A stretch of 64,000 nt of DNA from Terrabacter sp. 28 (GCA_000955875.1 JYOE01000007.1:143379-207378), one strand, 5' to 3'; positions 27,975 through 37,210 are shown, numbered from the stretch's first letter. Made by a program: numbers and translations. Notes: generated from the letters alone by a model not told the origin.

Positions 27975-29189
27975 TCACACCTCGGAGCGCGGGAGGAGCA
28001 GGCGGTAGCGGTGCGTAGGAGCGTCGGCGACCATGAGCCGCCCGCCGAAAGACTCCGCGGTGAGGGCGGCGCCGGCGAGGTGCCGGGGAGCGCTCTCGGG
28101 GTGGACGAGGTCGGGTGCCGCGCGGGGCGGCCCCTCGTCCGACACGACGACCTCGACGTGGGTGCCACGGTCGGTGACCTCGGCGCGGACCGTCCCCGTG
28201 CCGAGGCCGACGCAGTCGTCGAGCAGGGCCGCGACGACCTCGGTGAGAGGGTCGGCCGGCACGTCGACGAGCACGGCTCCCGGCGCCGTCACCTCCACCC
28301 GGCGTCGCACCCTGCGTGACCCGAGCCGCTCGACGGCCTCGGTGAGGAGCGGGGTGGCGTCGACGGCCCTGGCGCCCGCGCCACGCTCGTCGCGAGCCGA
28401 CCCGAGAACGGCGACGACCGCCACGGACAGGCGGTCGAGACCGCGGTGCAGCTCCTCGACCTCGGCGCGGGCGTCGTCGGGGAGCCCCGGGTGCAGGCCG
28501 AGACCTTCGACGCGCAGCTTCAACGCGGTGATCGGGCTGCGCAGCTCGTGCGAGGCGGTCACGGCGAACTGCTGCTCGCGGTCGTGCAGCCGGTCGATGC
28601 GCGCCAGGCCCTCACGAAGGGCGGCGCCGATGGACTCGGCTTCGGGCACGCCGTAGTGCGGCACGTCGACCCCTGTCCTGCCGCGGGCCAGCGCCCGGGC
28701 TGCGACCGCGAGCTCCTGGAACGGTCGCGAGAGGCGGCGGGCGAGCACCCAGCCGGCGGCGGCGGCGGCGAGCACCATTCCGAGGGCGAGCAGGACCAGG
28801 GGAAGCAGCACGTCGGAGATGCGGCGCCCGATGTCGTCGGCGGGGCGCACGACGCTGAGCTGCGACCCGTCGGGTCGGGTCGAGTCCAGCGCGAACTCAC
28901 GGTCGGTCGCCGACACGGAGGGTCCACCTGTCACGGCTGCCCCCGCCGCGGGCTGGAACCGGATGTTGACGACACCGCTCGACAGGGCGGTCAGGAAGTC
29001 GGGCGTGACCGGTCGTCCCGCGGCCAGCCGCTCGTCGAGGGCGACCGTGGCCATGGTGAGGGATCGCTCGACCGTGGCGTGTGCGGTCCGCTCGACCTCT
29101 CCGGCGAGGGCGTAGGCGCGCACGACCGTCATGACGACGACCACGACGACGACCGTCCCGACGAGTGCGGCGACGAGCCGCTCACGCAT
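27975..29189 (-). CDS. Sensor histidine kinase with a degenerate ATP-binding domain
   Basis: 404 residues. Helix 1 (residues 8-20) and helix 2 (about 127-150) bracket a short extracytoplasmic sensor domain; a HAMP region and the HisKA box follow, with the phospho-acceptor H214 in TASHELRSPI. The C-terminal catalytic part is odd: the N-box reads LLDDCV where an asparagine is normal, and the G1 box is DEGPP rather than DxGxG, with no clear G2. Kinase activity may be weak or lost. It overlaps the response regulator gene by eight bases. Confidence 0.88.
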   Translation of the reverse strand: MRERLVAALVGTVVVVVVVMTVVRAYALAGEVERTAHATVERSLTMATVALDERLAAGRPVTPDFLTALSSGVVNIRFQPAAGAAVTGGPSVSATDREFALDSTRPDGSQLSVVRPADDIGRRISDVLLPLVLLALGMVLAAAAAGWVLARRLSRPFQELAVAARALARGRTGVDVPHYGVPEAESIGAALREGLARIDRLHDREQQFAVTASHELRSPITALKLRVEGLGLHPGLPDDARAEVEELHRGLDRLSVAVVAVLGSARDERGAGARAVDATPLLTEAVERLGSRRVRRRVEVTAPGAVLVDVPADPLTEVVAALLDDCVGLGTGTVRAEVTDRGTHVEVVVSDEGPPRAAPDLVHPESAPRHLAGAALTAESFGGRLMVADAPTHRYRLLLPRSEV

Positions 29190-30009
29190 CGGGCGGCTCG
29201 TCCTCTAACCGGAACCCGACGCCGCGGACCGTCGCGATGCGGGCGGGGCTCGCGGCCGTCTCGAGCTTCTGGCGCAGCCGGCCGACGGTGGCGTCGAGCG
29301 TCTTGGTGGAGCCGAACCAGTTCTCGTCCCAGACGTCGCTCATCAGCTGCTCGCGGGTGATGGCGGCACCGCGCTCGGCGTCGAGCAGCGCCAGCACGTC
29401 GAACTCCTTGGCCGTCAGGGCCAGCTCGGCCCCGCGGACGAAGGCGCGCCGCGAACGGGTGTCGACGCTGAGGCCCGTGGACGACGTGACCGACGAGGGC
29501 GTTGACGCGGCGAGTCCGGCTGCCGGGCTCGCCGGCGCCGCACCGGAGCCGTGCGTCCAGACGCCTGCCGGATCCCGCTCCGCGCGGCCGAGGGCGTCCT
29601 GGGGCGGGTGCGCAGCAGAGGACTCGGGCTGCGTCGTGCCTGCCCACCCGCGGCGCAGGTTCGCCCGGATGCGCGCGAGCAGCTCGGACAGCGAGAACGG
29701 CTTGGGCAGGTAGTCGTCGGCTCCCACGTCGAGCCCGACGACCCGGTCGAGCTCGCCACCGCGGGCGGTCAGGATGATCACGACGCCCTGGTAGCCGTGG
29801 GCGCGGATGCGGCGGCAGACCTCGAGCCCGTCGATGTCGGGGAGGCCGAGATCGAGCAGGACGACCTGGGTGGGCCGGGAGGTGATGTGGTCGATCGCAG
29901 CGGTGCCGTTGGAGACACGAGTGACCTCGTGGTCGTCTCGGGCCAGCGCCATGACCAGCGCACCGGCAATGTCGTCGTCGTCCTCCACGAGCAGAACCTG
30001 GTTCGCCAT
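29182..30009 (-). CDS. OmpR-family response regulator
   Basis: 275 residues. The receiver domain has EDDDD at 9-13, the phosphorylation site D53 in LLDLGLPD and the KPF lysine. An unusually long, Ala/Ser-rich linker (about residues 125-185) leads to a winged-helix DNA-binding domain with ALTAKEFDVLALL and VRGVGFRLED. It should control transcription with the adjacent kinase. The genes lie directly downstream of the TasA/SipW/Ig-repeat locus on the same strand, so they may regulate it. Confidence 0.92.
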   Translation of the reverse strand: MANQVLLVEDDDDIAGALVMALARDDHEVTRVSNGTAAIDHITSRPTQVVLLDLGLPDIDGLEVCRRIRAHGYQGVVIILTARGGELDRVVGLDVGADDYLPKPFSLSELLARIRANLRRGWAGTTQPESSAAHPPQDALGRAERDPAGVWTHGSGAAPASPAAGLAASTPSSVTSSTGLSVDTRSRRAFVRGAELALTAKEFDVLALLDAERGAAITREQLMSDVWDENWFGSTKTLDATVGRLRQKLETAASPARIATVRGVGFRLEDEPPDA

Positions 30010-30452
30010 GTGCCCAAATTATCCGGATTCGCCCTTGTCGAGGCGGGATTCGGCCTTCGCCGCCGACGCGCCGCATCGCCGGCCAGTCCGGAGAGGACGG
30101 CGGCGCTGAGGGCGAGCGCCGCCCAGGCCGTGCCGCCTGCCGGCACGGGGTCGCCTCCCGGCTCGCCGACGGTCAGGAGCAGGCCGACACCGGCCAGGGT
30201 CATGACGGAGACCACGACCGCCACCATCCGCGACACCACGCAGTTGCGCAGGCCGATGCCGACGCCCGCCGCCGCGGCAGCGAGCGCCCCCGCGACCAGG
30301 AGCACCCGCGCGTATGCCGCCGCGTCGGGTCGGGCGACGAGGGCTGCCGTCTGGAGGACAGCGAGGCCCCACGCACCCAGGGCAGCCACGCGCGACCAGG
30401 GCGAACGGCATACGGCCGGGGTGGATTGCAGGACGACGGGCTCGGGCGGCAT
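29778..30452 (-). CDS. Small membrane protein, 3' end overlapping the regulator gene
   Basis: The first 130 residues hold about four membrane helices (VAALGAWGLAVLQTAALVA, YARVLLVAGALAAAAAGVGIG, MVAVVVSVMTLAGVGLLLTV, WAALALSAAVLSGLAGDA). The start overlaps the stop of the Ig-repeat gene (TGATG), so they are translationally coupled. The frame then runs 232 bases into the response regulator gene and ends at 29778 with low-quality sequence. A one-base shift near 30050 would instead end it at a TAA at 30019. The true end is uncertain; function unknown. Confidence 0.55.
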   Translation of the reverse strand: MPPEPVVLQSTPAVCRSPWSRVAALGAWGLAVLQTAALVARPDAAAYARVLLVAGALAAAAAGVGIGLRNCVVSRMVAVVVSVMTLAGVGLLLTVGEPGGDPVPAGGTAWAALALSAAVLSGLAGDAARRRRRPNPASTRANPDNLGTWRTRFCSWRTTTTLPVRWSWRWPETTTRSLVSPTAPLRSTTSPPGPPRSSCSISASPTSTGSRSAAASAPTATRAS

Positions 30453-32266
30453 CAGAAGTCCTTGTCGAGCGTGCCGGTCTCGGTGACGGGCGCGCCCGAG
30501 GAGGCGGTTCCGAACAGGTCGGTCGCGTTCGTCGACGGGGTCCAGACCATGTTCTGCGCCGTGGAGACCGTGCGCACCGCGCCGCCGCTCGAGAGCGAGC
30601 CGAGCTTCAGGGTGATGACCGTGCGGTTGGCCGACCCGACGACCACCGTGCTCGCCGTCATCGTGGCGTTGTAGACGGTCGTCTTGCTCGACTTGACGAA
30701 GTCCTCCCTGAGGTTCACCGAGCCGAGGTTGACGACCGAGCCACCGACGAGCACGTCGAGGGTGTCGTCCTTGCTGGTGAGGCCGAGGAGGGCACCGTCG
30801 CGGATGCGGACCTGGACGGCCAGGGCCGAGCCGGTGAAGGTCGGGGTGACCGACGACGGCTTGACGGTGTCGGTGTAGGTGAGCGTCAGCGAGTCGTTGG
30901 CCTCGATCCTGCCGAGCGTCGCACCGCCGTTCGCCGCCTGGGCGTCGACGCCGCGCAGGGCAGTGTTGTCGACGCGGCGCGAGCTGACGACCGCCGAGGT
31001 GGTGACGGCGCCGCCGGTCTCGGTGAGGACGGCCCGGAAGTCGTAGAGGCCGTCCGGGGTGCTCGTCGAGGCCCACGAGCAGGAGAACGGCGACGAGCCG
31101 GTGAGGGTGCACACCGTCGTCCAGGAGCCGGCGCCGTTGGGGGAGCGCTGGATCGCGACCGACGCCACGCCGGTGCGGGCCGTGGCCGTCGCGGTGAGGT
31201 TGACGGTGCCGGTGAGGTAGGCCCCAGGGTCCTCCATGGCGACGGACGAGACCGTGTTGTCGACGGTGCGGCCGGTGACCGAGGCCGACGTCGCCGAGTT
31301 GCCGGCGTTGTCGGTGGAGACCGCGCGGAAGTCGTACTTGCCGTTGGCGAGCTTGGTCGTGTCGAAGCGGCAGGTGAAGGGCGAGGAGCCGATCGTGCAG
31401 GCCGTCGTCCACGTGGAGGTGCCGTTCGGCGCGTACTGGATGACGACCTGGCCCACGCCCGAGTCGGCGTCGGTCGTCGTGGCGCCCAGGGTGACGGTGC
31501 CGCTCAAGGTCGCGCCCGGGTCGGTCATCGTCACGGCCGGCGCCGTGTTGTCGACCATGACGTCGGTGACCGCAGCCGAGGTGACCTTGGTGCTGCCGGC
31601 GGTCGCGACGGCCCGCAGGTCGTAGGAGCCGCTCGTCAGGCCCGTCGTGTTCCAGGTGCAGGTGAAGGTCTGTCCGACCCCGACGGGGGAGCACAGCGGA
31701 AGGGTCTTCCACGTGGTGCCGCCGCTGACGGCGTACTCGAAGATCGTCGTGTAGACCAGCGACCCGCCGCCGTAGATCGTGGCCGAGAGCGAGACGCTGC
31801 CGCGGACGTAGCTGCCCGGGTCGCTGAGGACGACCGTGGCGTTGTTGGCGACCATCGTCGACACGGGGTCGGAGACGGTGACGTTGCCCGCCTTGTCGGT
31901 GGCCGTCGCGCGCAGGGCGTAGGAGCCGTCGGTGCGGGTCGTCGTGTCCCAGCTGCACGACCAGGGGCTCACCGTCGACGTGCAGATCGTCGTCCACGTG
32001 CCGCTGGACGCGTAGTACTCGTAGAGCACCGATGCCAGGCCGCTGTGCGCGTCGGAGGCGGTGGACGTGAGCGCGACGGTCCCGCTGACCGCCGTGCCGG
32101 GGCTGTTCATCGTGATGGTGGGCGGGGTCCAGTCGGCGGCGGCGGTGAAGACGGCCGGCTGGTTCGTCGACTGCGACGTGAACGACGCCGAGGAGAACGA
32201 CGAGGTCATGCCGAGGACGGTCGCCAACGCGGCGACCGCCAGCAGCAGAACTCGAGCTCTCGGCAT
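30452..32266 (-). CDS. Secreted Ig-like repeat protein with camelysin-like N-terminus
   Basis: 604 residues. The start (ARVLLLAVAALATVLGM, then SSFSSASFTSQSTNQ) is a signal peptide of the type cut by SipW in TasA/camelysin proteins. Four tandem beta-sandwich repeats of roughly 95 residues follow, each with a GTVxLTATATD-like strand and YDLRAVATD-like end, and each with a cysteine pair (TICTSTVSPWSCSW pattern). A final domain of about 180 residues differs. It is probably a surface fibre or adhesion protein. The ATG at 32266 begins the signal peptide. Confidence 0.82.
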   Translation of the reverse strand: MPRARVLLLAVAALATVLGMTSSFSSASFTSQSTNQPAVFTAAADWTPPTITMNSPGTAVSGTVALTSTASDAHSGLASVLYEYYASSGTWTTICTSTVSPWSCSWDTTTRTDGSYALRATATDKAGNVTVSDPVSTMVANNATVVLSDPGSYVRGSVSLSATIYGGGSLVYTTIFEYAVSGGTTWKTLPLCSPVGVGQTFTCTWNTTGLTSGSYDLRAVATAGSTKVTSAAVTDVMVDNTAPAVTMTDPGATLSGTVTLGATTTDADSGVGQVVIQYAPNGTSTWTTACTIGSSPFTCRFDTTKLANGKYDFRAVSTDNAGNSATSASVTGRTVDNTVSSVAMEDPGAYLTGTVNLTATATARTGVASVAIQRSPNGAGSWTTVCTLTGSSPFSCSWASTSTPDGLYDFRAVLTETGGAVTTSAVVSSRRVDNTALRGVDAQAANGGATLGRIEANDSLTLTYTDTVKPSSVTPTFTGSALAVQVRIRDGALLGLTSKDDTLDVLVGGSVVNLGSVNLREDFVKSSKTTVYNATMTASTVVVGSANRTVITLKLGSLSSGGAVRTVSTAQNMVWTPSTNATDLFGTASSGAPVTETGTLDKDF

Positions 32267-32377
32267 GCTCCAAACGCTACGGAGGAGGGCGCCACGGGCG
32301 CCTCGCCGGAGCACACGCCCGGGACGCGGGACTTCCACAGTTTGGAACTCCGTTCGTCGGTTCTGGGACGGAGAATG

Positions 32378-32412
32378 CCAGCAGGCCCGCCCCTGAGGGA
32401 CGGGCCTGCTGG
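32378..32412 (-). terminator. Hairpin between sipW and the Ig-repeat gene
   Basis: A 15- to 16-bp stem with one mismatch (arms starting CCAGCAGGCCCG) lies 47 bases downstream of the sipW stop on the minus strand. It suggests that the Ig-repeat gene has its own promoter or receives reduced read-through. Confidence 0.75.
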
Positions 32413-32458
32413 TGGTGCGGCCCACCGGCGCAGGGAAGCCAGTGGGACGTTGACCGGC

Positions 32459-33106
32459 CTAGACGACGGCCGGAAGACGAGGGGCCGAGGGCGCGACGGC
32501 GGCATCCGGCGCGGGATTCTCGGCGACAGCCGGGACGGTCTCGTCCCGCCCGACCTGGTCGCCGGCGCGCTTCTCGCGCCGGGCGTTGCGGAACGCCTCG
32601 AGGATGCTGGCGAGGGCGATGAGCCCTGCCGGGACCCCGACGACCAGCTTCCGGTGGCTCGGGTCGGCGAGGTAGAGCAGTGCCGAGCCGACGTGAGGGA
32701 CGTCGAACTCGACGACGACCTGCTCGGCGCGGTCGAGCGTGAACGTCCACGGGTCGATGCTCGGGTTGGCGTCACCCTTCGTGCGGTAGACGATCCCCTT
32801 CGTGCCCGCCTCCGCCGAGACGATGCGGTGCGTCACGAGGTTGGTGACGCCGCTGCTCGCCGGCGGGATGTAGGTGATGACGTCGCCCACCCGCAGCTGC
32901 GAGGTCGGGACGACCTTCTCGAAGACGACCGACCCCTTGTCGTAGGTCCCCTGCATGGACCCGCCGGTGATGACGTAGCGCTGGAAGCCCAGCAGCGACG
33001 GCAGCACGTAGGCCACCGCGAGCAGCATGAGGCTCAGGACGGCCAGGTTGCCGAGGGCGCCGGCGATGCGGGCGCTGCGCCGGCGGGGGCTGGTCTTCGC
33101 GGCCAT
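32459..33106 (-). CDS. sipW: SipW-like type I signal peptidase (S26B)
   Basis: 215 residues with membrane helices at about 21-40 and 165-185. The catalytic serine is S50 in TGGSM, and a histidine (H93 in VTHRIV) replaces the usual lysine, which marks the ER/archaeal-type S26B group including Bacillus SipW. This enzyme processes TasA-like fibre proteins. It stands between a TasA-like gene and a second protein with a camelysin-type signal, so both are likely substrates. Confidence 0.9.
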   Translation of the reverse strand: MAAKTSPRRRSARIAGALGNLAVLSLMLLAVAYVLPSLLGFQRYVITGGSMQGTYDKGSVVFEKVVPTSQLRVGDVITYIPPASSGVTNLVTHRIVSAEAGTKGIVYRTKGDANPSIDPWTFTLDRAEQVVVEFDVPHVGSALLYLADPSHRKLVVGVPAGLIALASILEAFRNARREKRAGDQVGRDETVPAVAENPAPDAAVAPSAPRLPAVV

Positions 33107-33169
33107 GGCTGGGTCCTCTCGGATGGGCTCTGGGTGGTGGGTCTCTTGGTCAAGCAGGTCCTGCGATGG

Positions 33170-33206
33170 CCCCGGTGCCGACGCCCCTCGAGCGTCGGCA
33201 CCGGGG
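33170..33206 (-). terminator. Perfect 15-bp hairpin between the tasA-like gene and sipW
   Basis: Arms 33170-33184 and 33192-33206 around a 7-base loop, eight bases after the tasA-like stop. It probably ends most tasA transcripts, so the fibre protein is made in excess of its peptidase, or acts as an RNA stabiliser. Confidence 0.8.
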
Positions 33207-33213
33207 TCACGGA

Positions 33214-33774
33214 TCAGGGGGCCGGGGTGACGGCGCTCGTGTCGAAGTTCGTGACGGTGGGCGAGGTCTGGGTGCCGTTCCAGGCGAAGGCCGTCGACGC
33301 CGTCTTGCCCTGCTCGGTGTTCGTCGCGCTCGACAGGAGCGTGACGGTGACGCGGTAGGTGCGCGCCTCGCCGGCGGCCCAGCTGCCGAGCGCCTTCGTG
33401 CCCGCGCCGCCGAAGTTGCCGCTGTAGACGGTGACGGGCGAGGTCGAGTTCGTGACGTCCTCGATCTTCTCGGTGAGGGTGCCGGCCGTGAAGCCGGACG
33501 TCGCGGACTCGGTGACGGAGAAGATGGAGCCGAGCGAACCGGTGTTCGTGATGGTGACCTGGCCGTAGACGGAGTCGCCGGGCTTCATGTTGCTGAGGTT
33601 GAGGATCGACGCGTTCGCCTTGCTGTTGGACTGCGTCAGCGTGCCGGCGGTGACGGTGCTGGCCGTGTTGCCGGACGTCGAGGAGAAGTCGGCACCGGAA
33701 CCGACGGCGAGGGCGCCGGCGATGGCCGCGGTGGCGAGGGGGACGAGGACCTTCTTGCTGGTGAGAACGCTCAT
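33214..33774 (-). CDS. TasA/camelysin-like fibre protein
   Basis: 186 residues. The signal peptide (KKVLVPLATAAIAGALAVGS) is followed by ADFSSTSGNTASTVTAGTL, the typical start of mature TasA/camelysin proteins. A compact beta-rich domain follows with ILNLSNMKPGDSVYGQVTITNTGSL split over two strands, the M73 signature. In Bacillus TasA forms extracellular biofilm fibres. The ATG at 33774 starts the signal peptide; the upstream in-frame codons are not needed. sipW follows downstream. Function in actinobacteria is inferred from the family. Confidence 0.88.
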   Translation of the reverse strand: MSVLTSKKVLVPLATAAIAGALAVGSGADFSSTSGNTASTVTAGTLTQSNSKANASILNLSNMKPGDSVYGQVTITNTGSLGSIFSVTESATSGFTAGTLTEKIEDVTNSTSPVTVYSGNFGGAGTKALGSWAAGEARTYRVTVTLLSSATNTEQGKTASTAFAWNGTQTSPTVTNFDTSAVTPAP

Positions 33775-34049
33775 GGTGTGTGCTCCTGTGATCGGGCCGG
33801 GCACGGCCCGGAAGTTCTGGTTTGGGATCGCTCGATCCCTCTGACCAGAAACCTACGGAGCCAGACACCACGCCTTTCCCCCACGAAGTCCACACGACTT
33901 CCACGATTCGTAACCGTTCCCGCCCAGTCGCCTACCTCCCCCTCAAACGCCCTTTTTCATCGGTGGACTCAGCGGCCCAGGACGCCTCCTACAGAGCACT
34001 TGCCCTGCATGCGCACCGCCGCCCGGAAATCCCTAGTAGGTTGCCGGCC

Positions 34050-37000
34050 GTGGAGGAGGGTCTTTACGAAGCGATCGTGACGGACGCGCTGATCAAGCGT
34101 TTGAAGAGCGTCCCCGATGACCTCACTGACCGCCGGCCGCTCAACAAGGCAGAGGCTGCCGATCGAATTGCCATCCACGTCAGTCGTGAAATCGAACGCG
34201 CACTCTCGGACGTTTCTGACGAGAAGCGAATCGAAGTAGGCGTGAACGTTGCCAGGGCGATCGTCGGGCAATTGGGCGAGCTGTCCTCCGCCTCCGTCGA
34301 CGAGATGCCTGCTCCCCACGGCGAGGTCCTCCGCGGCGTCCTGACCCGCAGGCCCGACGGCGAGCCTGAGCCGGTAGCCGAGCCCCTCACCCCCCTGCTC
34401 GACACAGCGCTACTCACCAATGCGCCCGGGGAACCCAGCCTGTGGAAACAGATCCAGTCAGAAATCGCCTCGGCGGACTCGATCGATGTCGTGATGGCCT
34501 TCGTCCGACGGAGCGGTATCAACCCGCTGCTCGAAGCCCTCCGTCGACACTGCGGGGCGGGCAGGGAACTGCGTCTGCTCACGACGACCTATACCGGTTC
34601 GACGGAGAGCTCGGCACTCGACCGACTCATCGACCTGGGAGCAGGAGTTCGGGTTTCCTATGACACGACCACCACCCGGCTGCACGCGAAGGCCTGGATC
34701 TTTCATCGTCGCACGGGGTTCTCCACCGCCTTGGTCGGATCGTCCAACCTGACCCACTCCGCCCAGGCGACGGGACTCGAGTGGAACGTTCGCGTGTCAG
34801 CGGCGAGGAACCGACCGGTCATCGAGAAGTTCATCGGCACCTTCGACGCCTATTGGTCGAGTGGGGAGTTCGTCGACTACGAACCGGACCAGTTCGTTGA
34901 ACAGGTCGCAGCGGCGCATCCCAAGGGCCAAGGGCCGGGCCTGATCCTGAGCTCCATCGAGGTGACACCACGTCCCTTCCAAGAGCGTCTTCTGGAGCTA
35001 CTCGCTGTGGCTCGTCTGCACGACCGTCACCGCAACCTTCTCGTCGCTGCGACCGGCACAGGAAAGACCGTGATGGCGGCGGTGGATTACGCACGCCTGC
35101 GTCACACTCTCACGCGGTCGCGGCTCTTGTTCGTGGCGCACCGTGAGGAGATCCTCGATCAAAGCATTGCGACGTTCCGGCACGTCCTGCGCGACGCCTC
35201 CTTCGGAGAGAAGTGGGTGGGCGGATATCGTCCACGAGATTTCCAGCATGTCTTCGCCTCGATCCAGAGCCTGAACGCCAGTGGGATCGACGGCATCGCG
35301 CCGGACCACTTCGACGTCGTCATCATCGATGAGTTTCACCACGCGGCAGCGACGAGCTATGAGCGACTGCTGAAGCACCTGCGGCCGCTGGAGCTGCTGG
35401 GACTGACAGCCACGCCGGAACGATCCGATGGCTTACCCATCCTTCATTGGTTCGGCGATCGCATCGCTGCCGAGCTGCGCCTCTGGGACGCCATCGACCA
35501 ACAGCACCTGGTGCCGTTCCAGTACTTCGGCATCCACGATGGACTCGATCTCAGGGATGTCCCCTGGCGTCGCGGGACTGGCTATGACGTGTCGGCGTTG
35601 AGCGACGTGTACACGGGCAATGACGTCTGGGCTCGGCAAGTGATCGAACAGGTGCGCCGGTTTGTCGATCCCGACCGGATGCGCTGCTTTGGGTTCTGCG
35701 TGAGCGTCGAGCATGCCCGATTCATGGCGCTCACGTTCCAGGAGCACGGCATCCCGTCTGTCGCCATCTGGGGAGAGACCCCGGCGGCAGAGCGCGACCA
35801 GGCCCTCAGAGACCTCGCGTCCGGGGCGGTGCGTGCGGTCTTCTCGGTCGACCTCTTCAACGAGGGCGTCGACGTGCCGACCATCGACACCGTCCTGATG
35901 CTGCGTCCCACCGAGAGCCCGGTTCTCTTCCTCCAACAGCTGGGCCGTGGGCTGCGCAAGGCGGCCGGCAAGAGCGTGTGCGCCGTTCTCGATTTCGTGG
36001 GGACGCACCGCAGGGAGTTCCGATTCGATCGGCGCTACCGAGCACTTCTCAACGTCACTCGCCGTGAGCTGGAGTCTGCGGTCGTCCACCAGTTTCCCTA
36101 CCTCCCAGCGGGCTGCAACATGCAGCTCGATCGGGTCGCCTCGGACATCGTGATCCGCAGCCTGCGCGAGGCGATCCCCTCGCGGTGGCCGGCCAAGGTG
36201 GACGAGCTTCGATCCTTGCGTCACCGCGTGCCGGACCTGGGCCTGTCCCAGTACCTCGAGGAAACTGGACTCGATCTCGACGACATCTACGGCGGCGGGC
36301 GCAGCTGGTCCGAACTCCTGGAATCCGGCGGCGGTCCCGTGCGGCCGCCCGGTCCCCAAGAGGCCTCGCTTCGCCGGGCAATCGGACGCACCCTGCATGT
36401 GTCCGACCCGTTGCGGTTGAAGACCTATCGATCCCTCATCTCGCGGCAGACGCGTCCGTTGGTGGACACCATGACGACGACCGAGCGCCGGCTCACGCAC
36501 ATGCTCTTCGCTGCTCTGGCAGACCAGCACGTACCGGGGACGTCCTCGTTGCAGGCTGCTGTGGATCTCGTGTGGCAACACCCGCAAGTTCTGGCCGAGC
36601 TGAGCGAGTTGTACCCGATCCTCGAATCCCGCTCCGACCACGTGTACGCGCCGCTGCGGACACTCGAGGAGGTGCCCCTGGAAGTCCACGCCCAGTACAC
36701 GCGCACGGAGATCCTCGCGGCGTTCGCCACCGGAACCCAGGCTGGTCTTCCACCGTGGCGAGAAGGAGTGCGTCACGTCCCGGATGCTCGCTGCGACCTG
36801 CTGGCGTTCACGCTGGACAAGACCAACGGCAACTTCTCGCCGACCACCCGCTATCGCGACTATGCGATCAGCCCCACGCGCATCCACTGGGAGAGCCAGT
36901 CAGGCACGCGGGAAAGCAGTCCCACGGGGCAGCGGTACATCCACCACGAGGCGCGAGGCCACTCCATTCTTCTCTTCGCCCGGAAGCGCCAGGACGATCG

Positions 37001-37130
37001 CGCCTTCTGGTTCCTCGGACCAGCGCGCTACCGCGGGCACACCTCGGAGCGGCCCATGGCCGTGACCTGGGAGTTGGACCACCCACTGTCGGGAGACCTC
37101 TTCGCAGCCTTCGCGGCGGCCGTGGCCTGA
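34050..37130 (+). CDS. PLD nuclease - DEAD/DEAH helicase - DUF3427 protein
   Basis: About 1026 residues. The order is: N-terminal domain; phospholipase-D-like nuclease near 135-260 with the HxK motif (RLHAKAWIF) and GSSNLT; superfamily 2 helicase from about 310 with ATGTGKT, DEFHH (DEAH position), GLTATPER and the QLGRGLRK arginine finger; DUF3427 C-terminus. Stand-alone proteins of this make-up are found in mobile and defence regions and probably cut or remodel foreign DNA. I start at the GTG at 34050; a TAGGTT seven bases upstream could be the -10 of a leaderless transcript. It ends 80 bases before the left attachment site, so it is outside the 13-kb element. Confidence 0.85.
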   Translation: MEEGLYEAIVTDALIKRLKSVPDDLTDRRPLNKAEAADRIAIHVSREIERALSDVSDEKRIEVGVNVARAIVGQLGELSSASVDEMPAPHGEVLRGVLTRRPDGEPEPVAEPLTPLLDTALLTNAPGEPSLWKQIQSEIASADSIDVVMAFVRRSGINPLLEALRRHCGAGRELRLLTTTYTGSTESSALDRLIDLGAGVRVSYDTTTTRLHAKAWIFHRRTGFSTALVGSSNLTHSAQATGLEWNVRVSAARNRPVIEKFIGTFDAYWSSGEFVDYEPDQFVEQVAAAHPKGQGPGLILSSIEVTPRPFQERLLELLAVARLHDRHRNLLVAATGTGKTVMAAVDYARLRHTLTRSRLLFVAHREEILDQSIATFRHVLRDASFGEKWVGGYRPRDFQHVFASIQSLNASGIDGIAPDHFDVVIIDEFHHAAATSYERLLKHLRPLELLGLTATPERSDGLPILHWFGDRIAAELRLWDAIDQQHLVPFQYFGIHDGLDLRDVPWRRGTGYDVSALSDVYTGNDVWARQVIEQVRRFVDPDRMRCFGFCVSVEHARFMALTFQEHGIPSVAIWGETPAAERDQALRDLASGAVRAVFSVDLFNEGVDVPTIDTVLMLRPTESPVLFLQQLGRGLRKAAGKSVCAVLDFVGTHRREFRFDRRYRALLNVTRRELESAVVHQFPYLPAGCNMQLDRVASDIVIRSLREAIPSRWPAKVDELRSLRHRVPDLGLSQYLEETGLDLDDIYGGGRSWSELLESGGGPVRPPGPQEASLRRAIGRTLHVSDPLRLKTYRSLISRQTRPLVDTMTTTERRLTHMLFAALADQHVPGTSSLQAAVDLVWQHPQVLAELSELYPILESRSDHVYAPLRTLEEVPLEVHAQYTRTEILAAFATGTQAGLPPWREGVRHVPDARCDLLAFTLDKTNGNFSPTTRYRDYAISPTRIHWESQSGTRESSPTGQRYIHHEARGHSILLFARKRQDDRAFWFLGPARYRGHTSERPMAVTWELDHPLSGDLFAAFAAAVA

Positions 37131-37210
37131 ACACAAGGCGCACCTGCGGCAAGACGCTCGATCAGGGGCGCAACATGCAAGAAACCCTCTCCCGCAAGGG
37201 AAAGGGCTTC
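37131..37210 (-). terminator. Original tRNA-Ala terminator hairpin, now separated from its tRNA
   Basis: Arms 37182-37193 and 37198-37209 form a hairpin (minus strand AAGCCCTTTCCC with GGGAGAGGGTTT, using wobble pairs). It abuts the tRNA-Ala 3' copy at 37211. Before the element inserted, this would have followed the intact tRNA directly. The bases 37131-37181 hold nothing recognisable. Confidence 0.65.

Noticed and set aside
30314..33358. A plus-strand open frame of about 1014 codons opposite the fibre locus
   Set aside because: Arg/Gly/Ala-rich shadow of the minus-strand genes; the minus strand has clear signal peptides and domain repeats.
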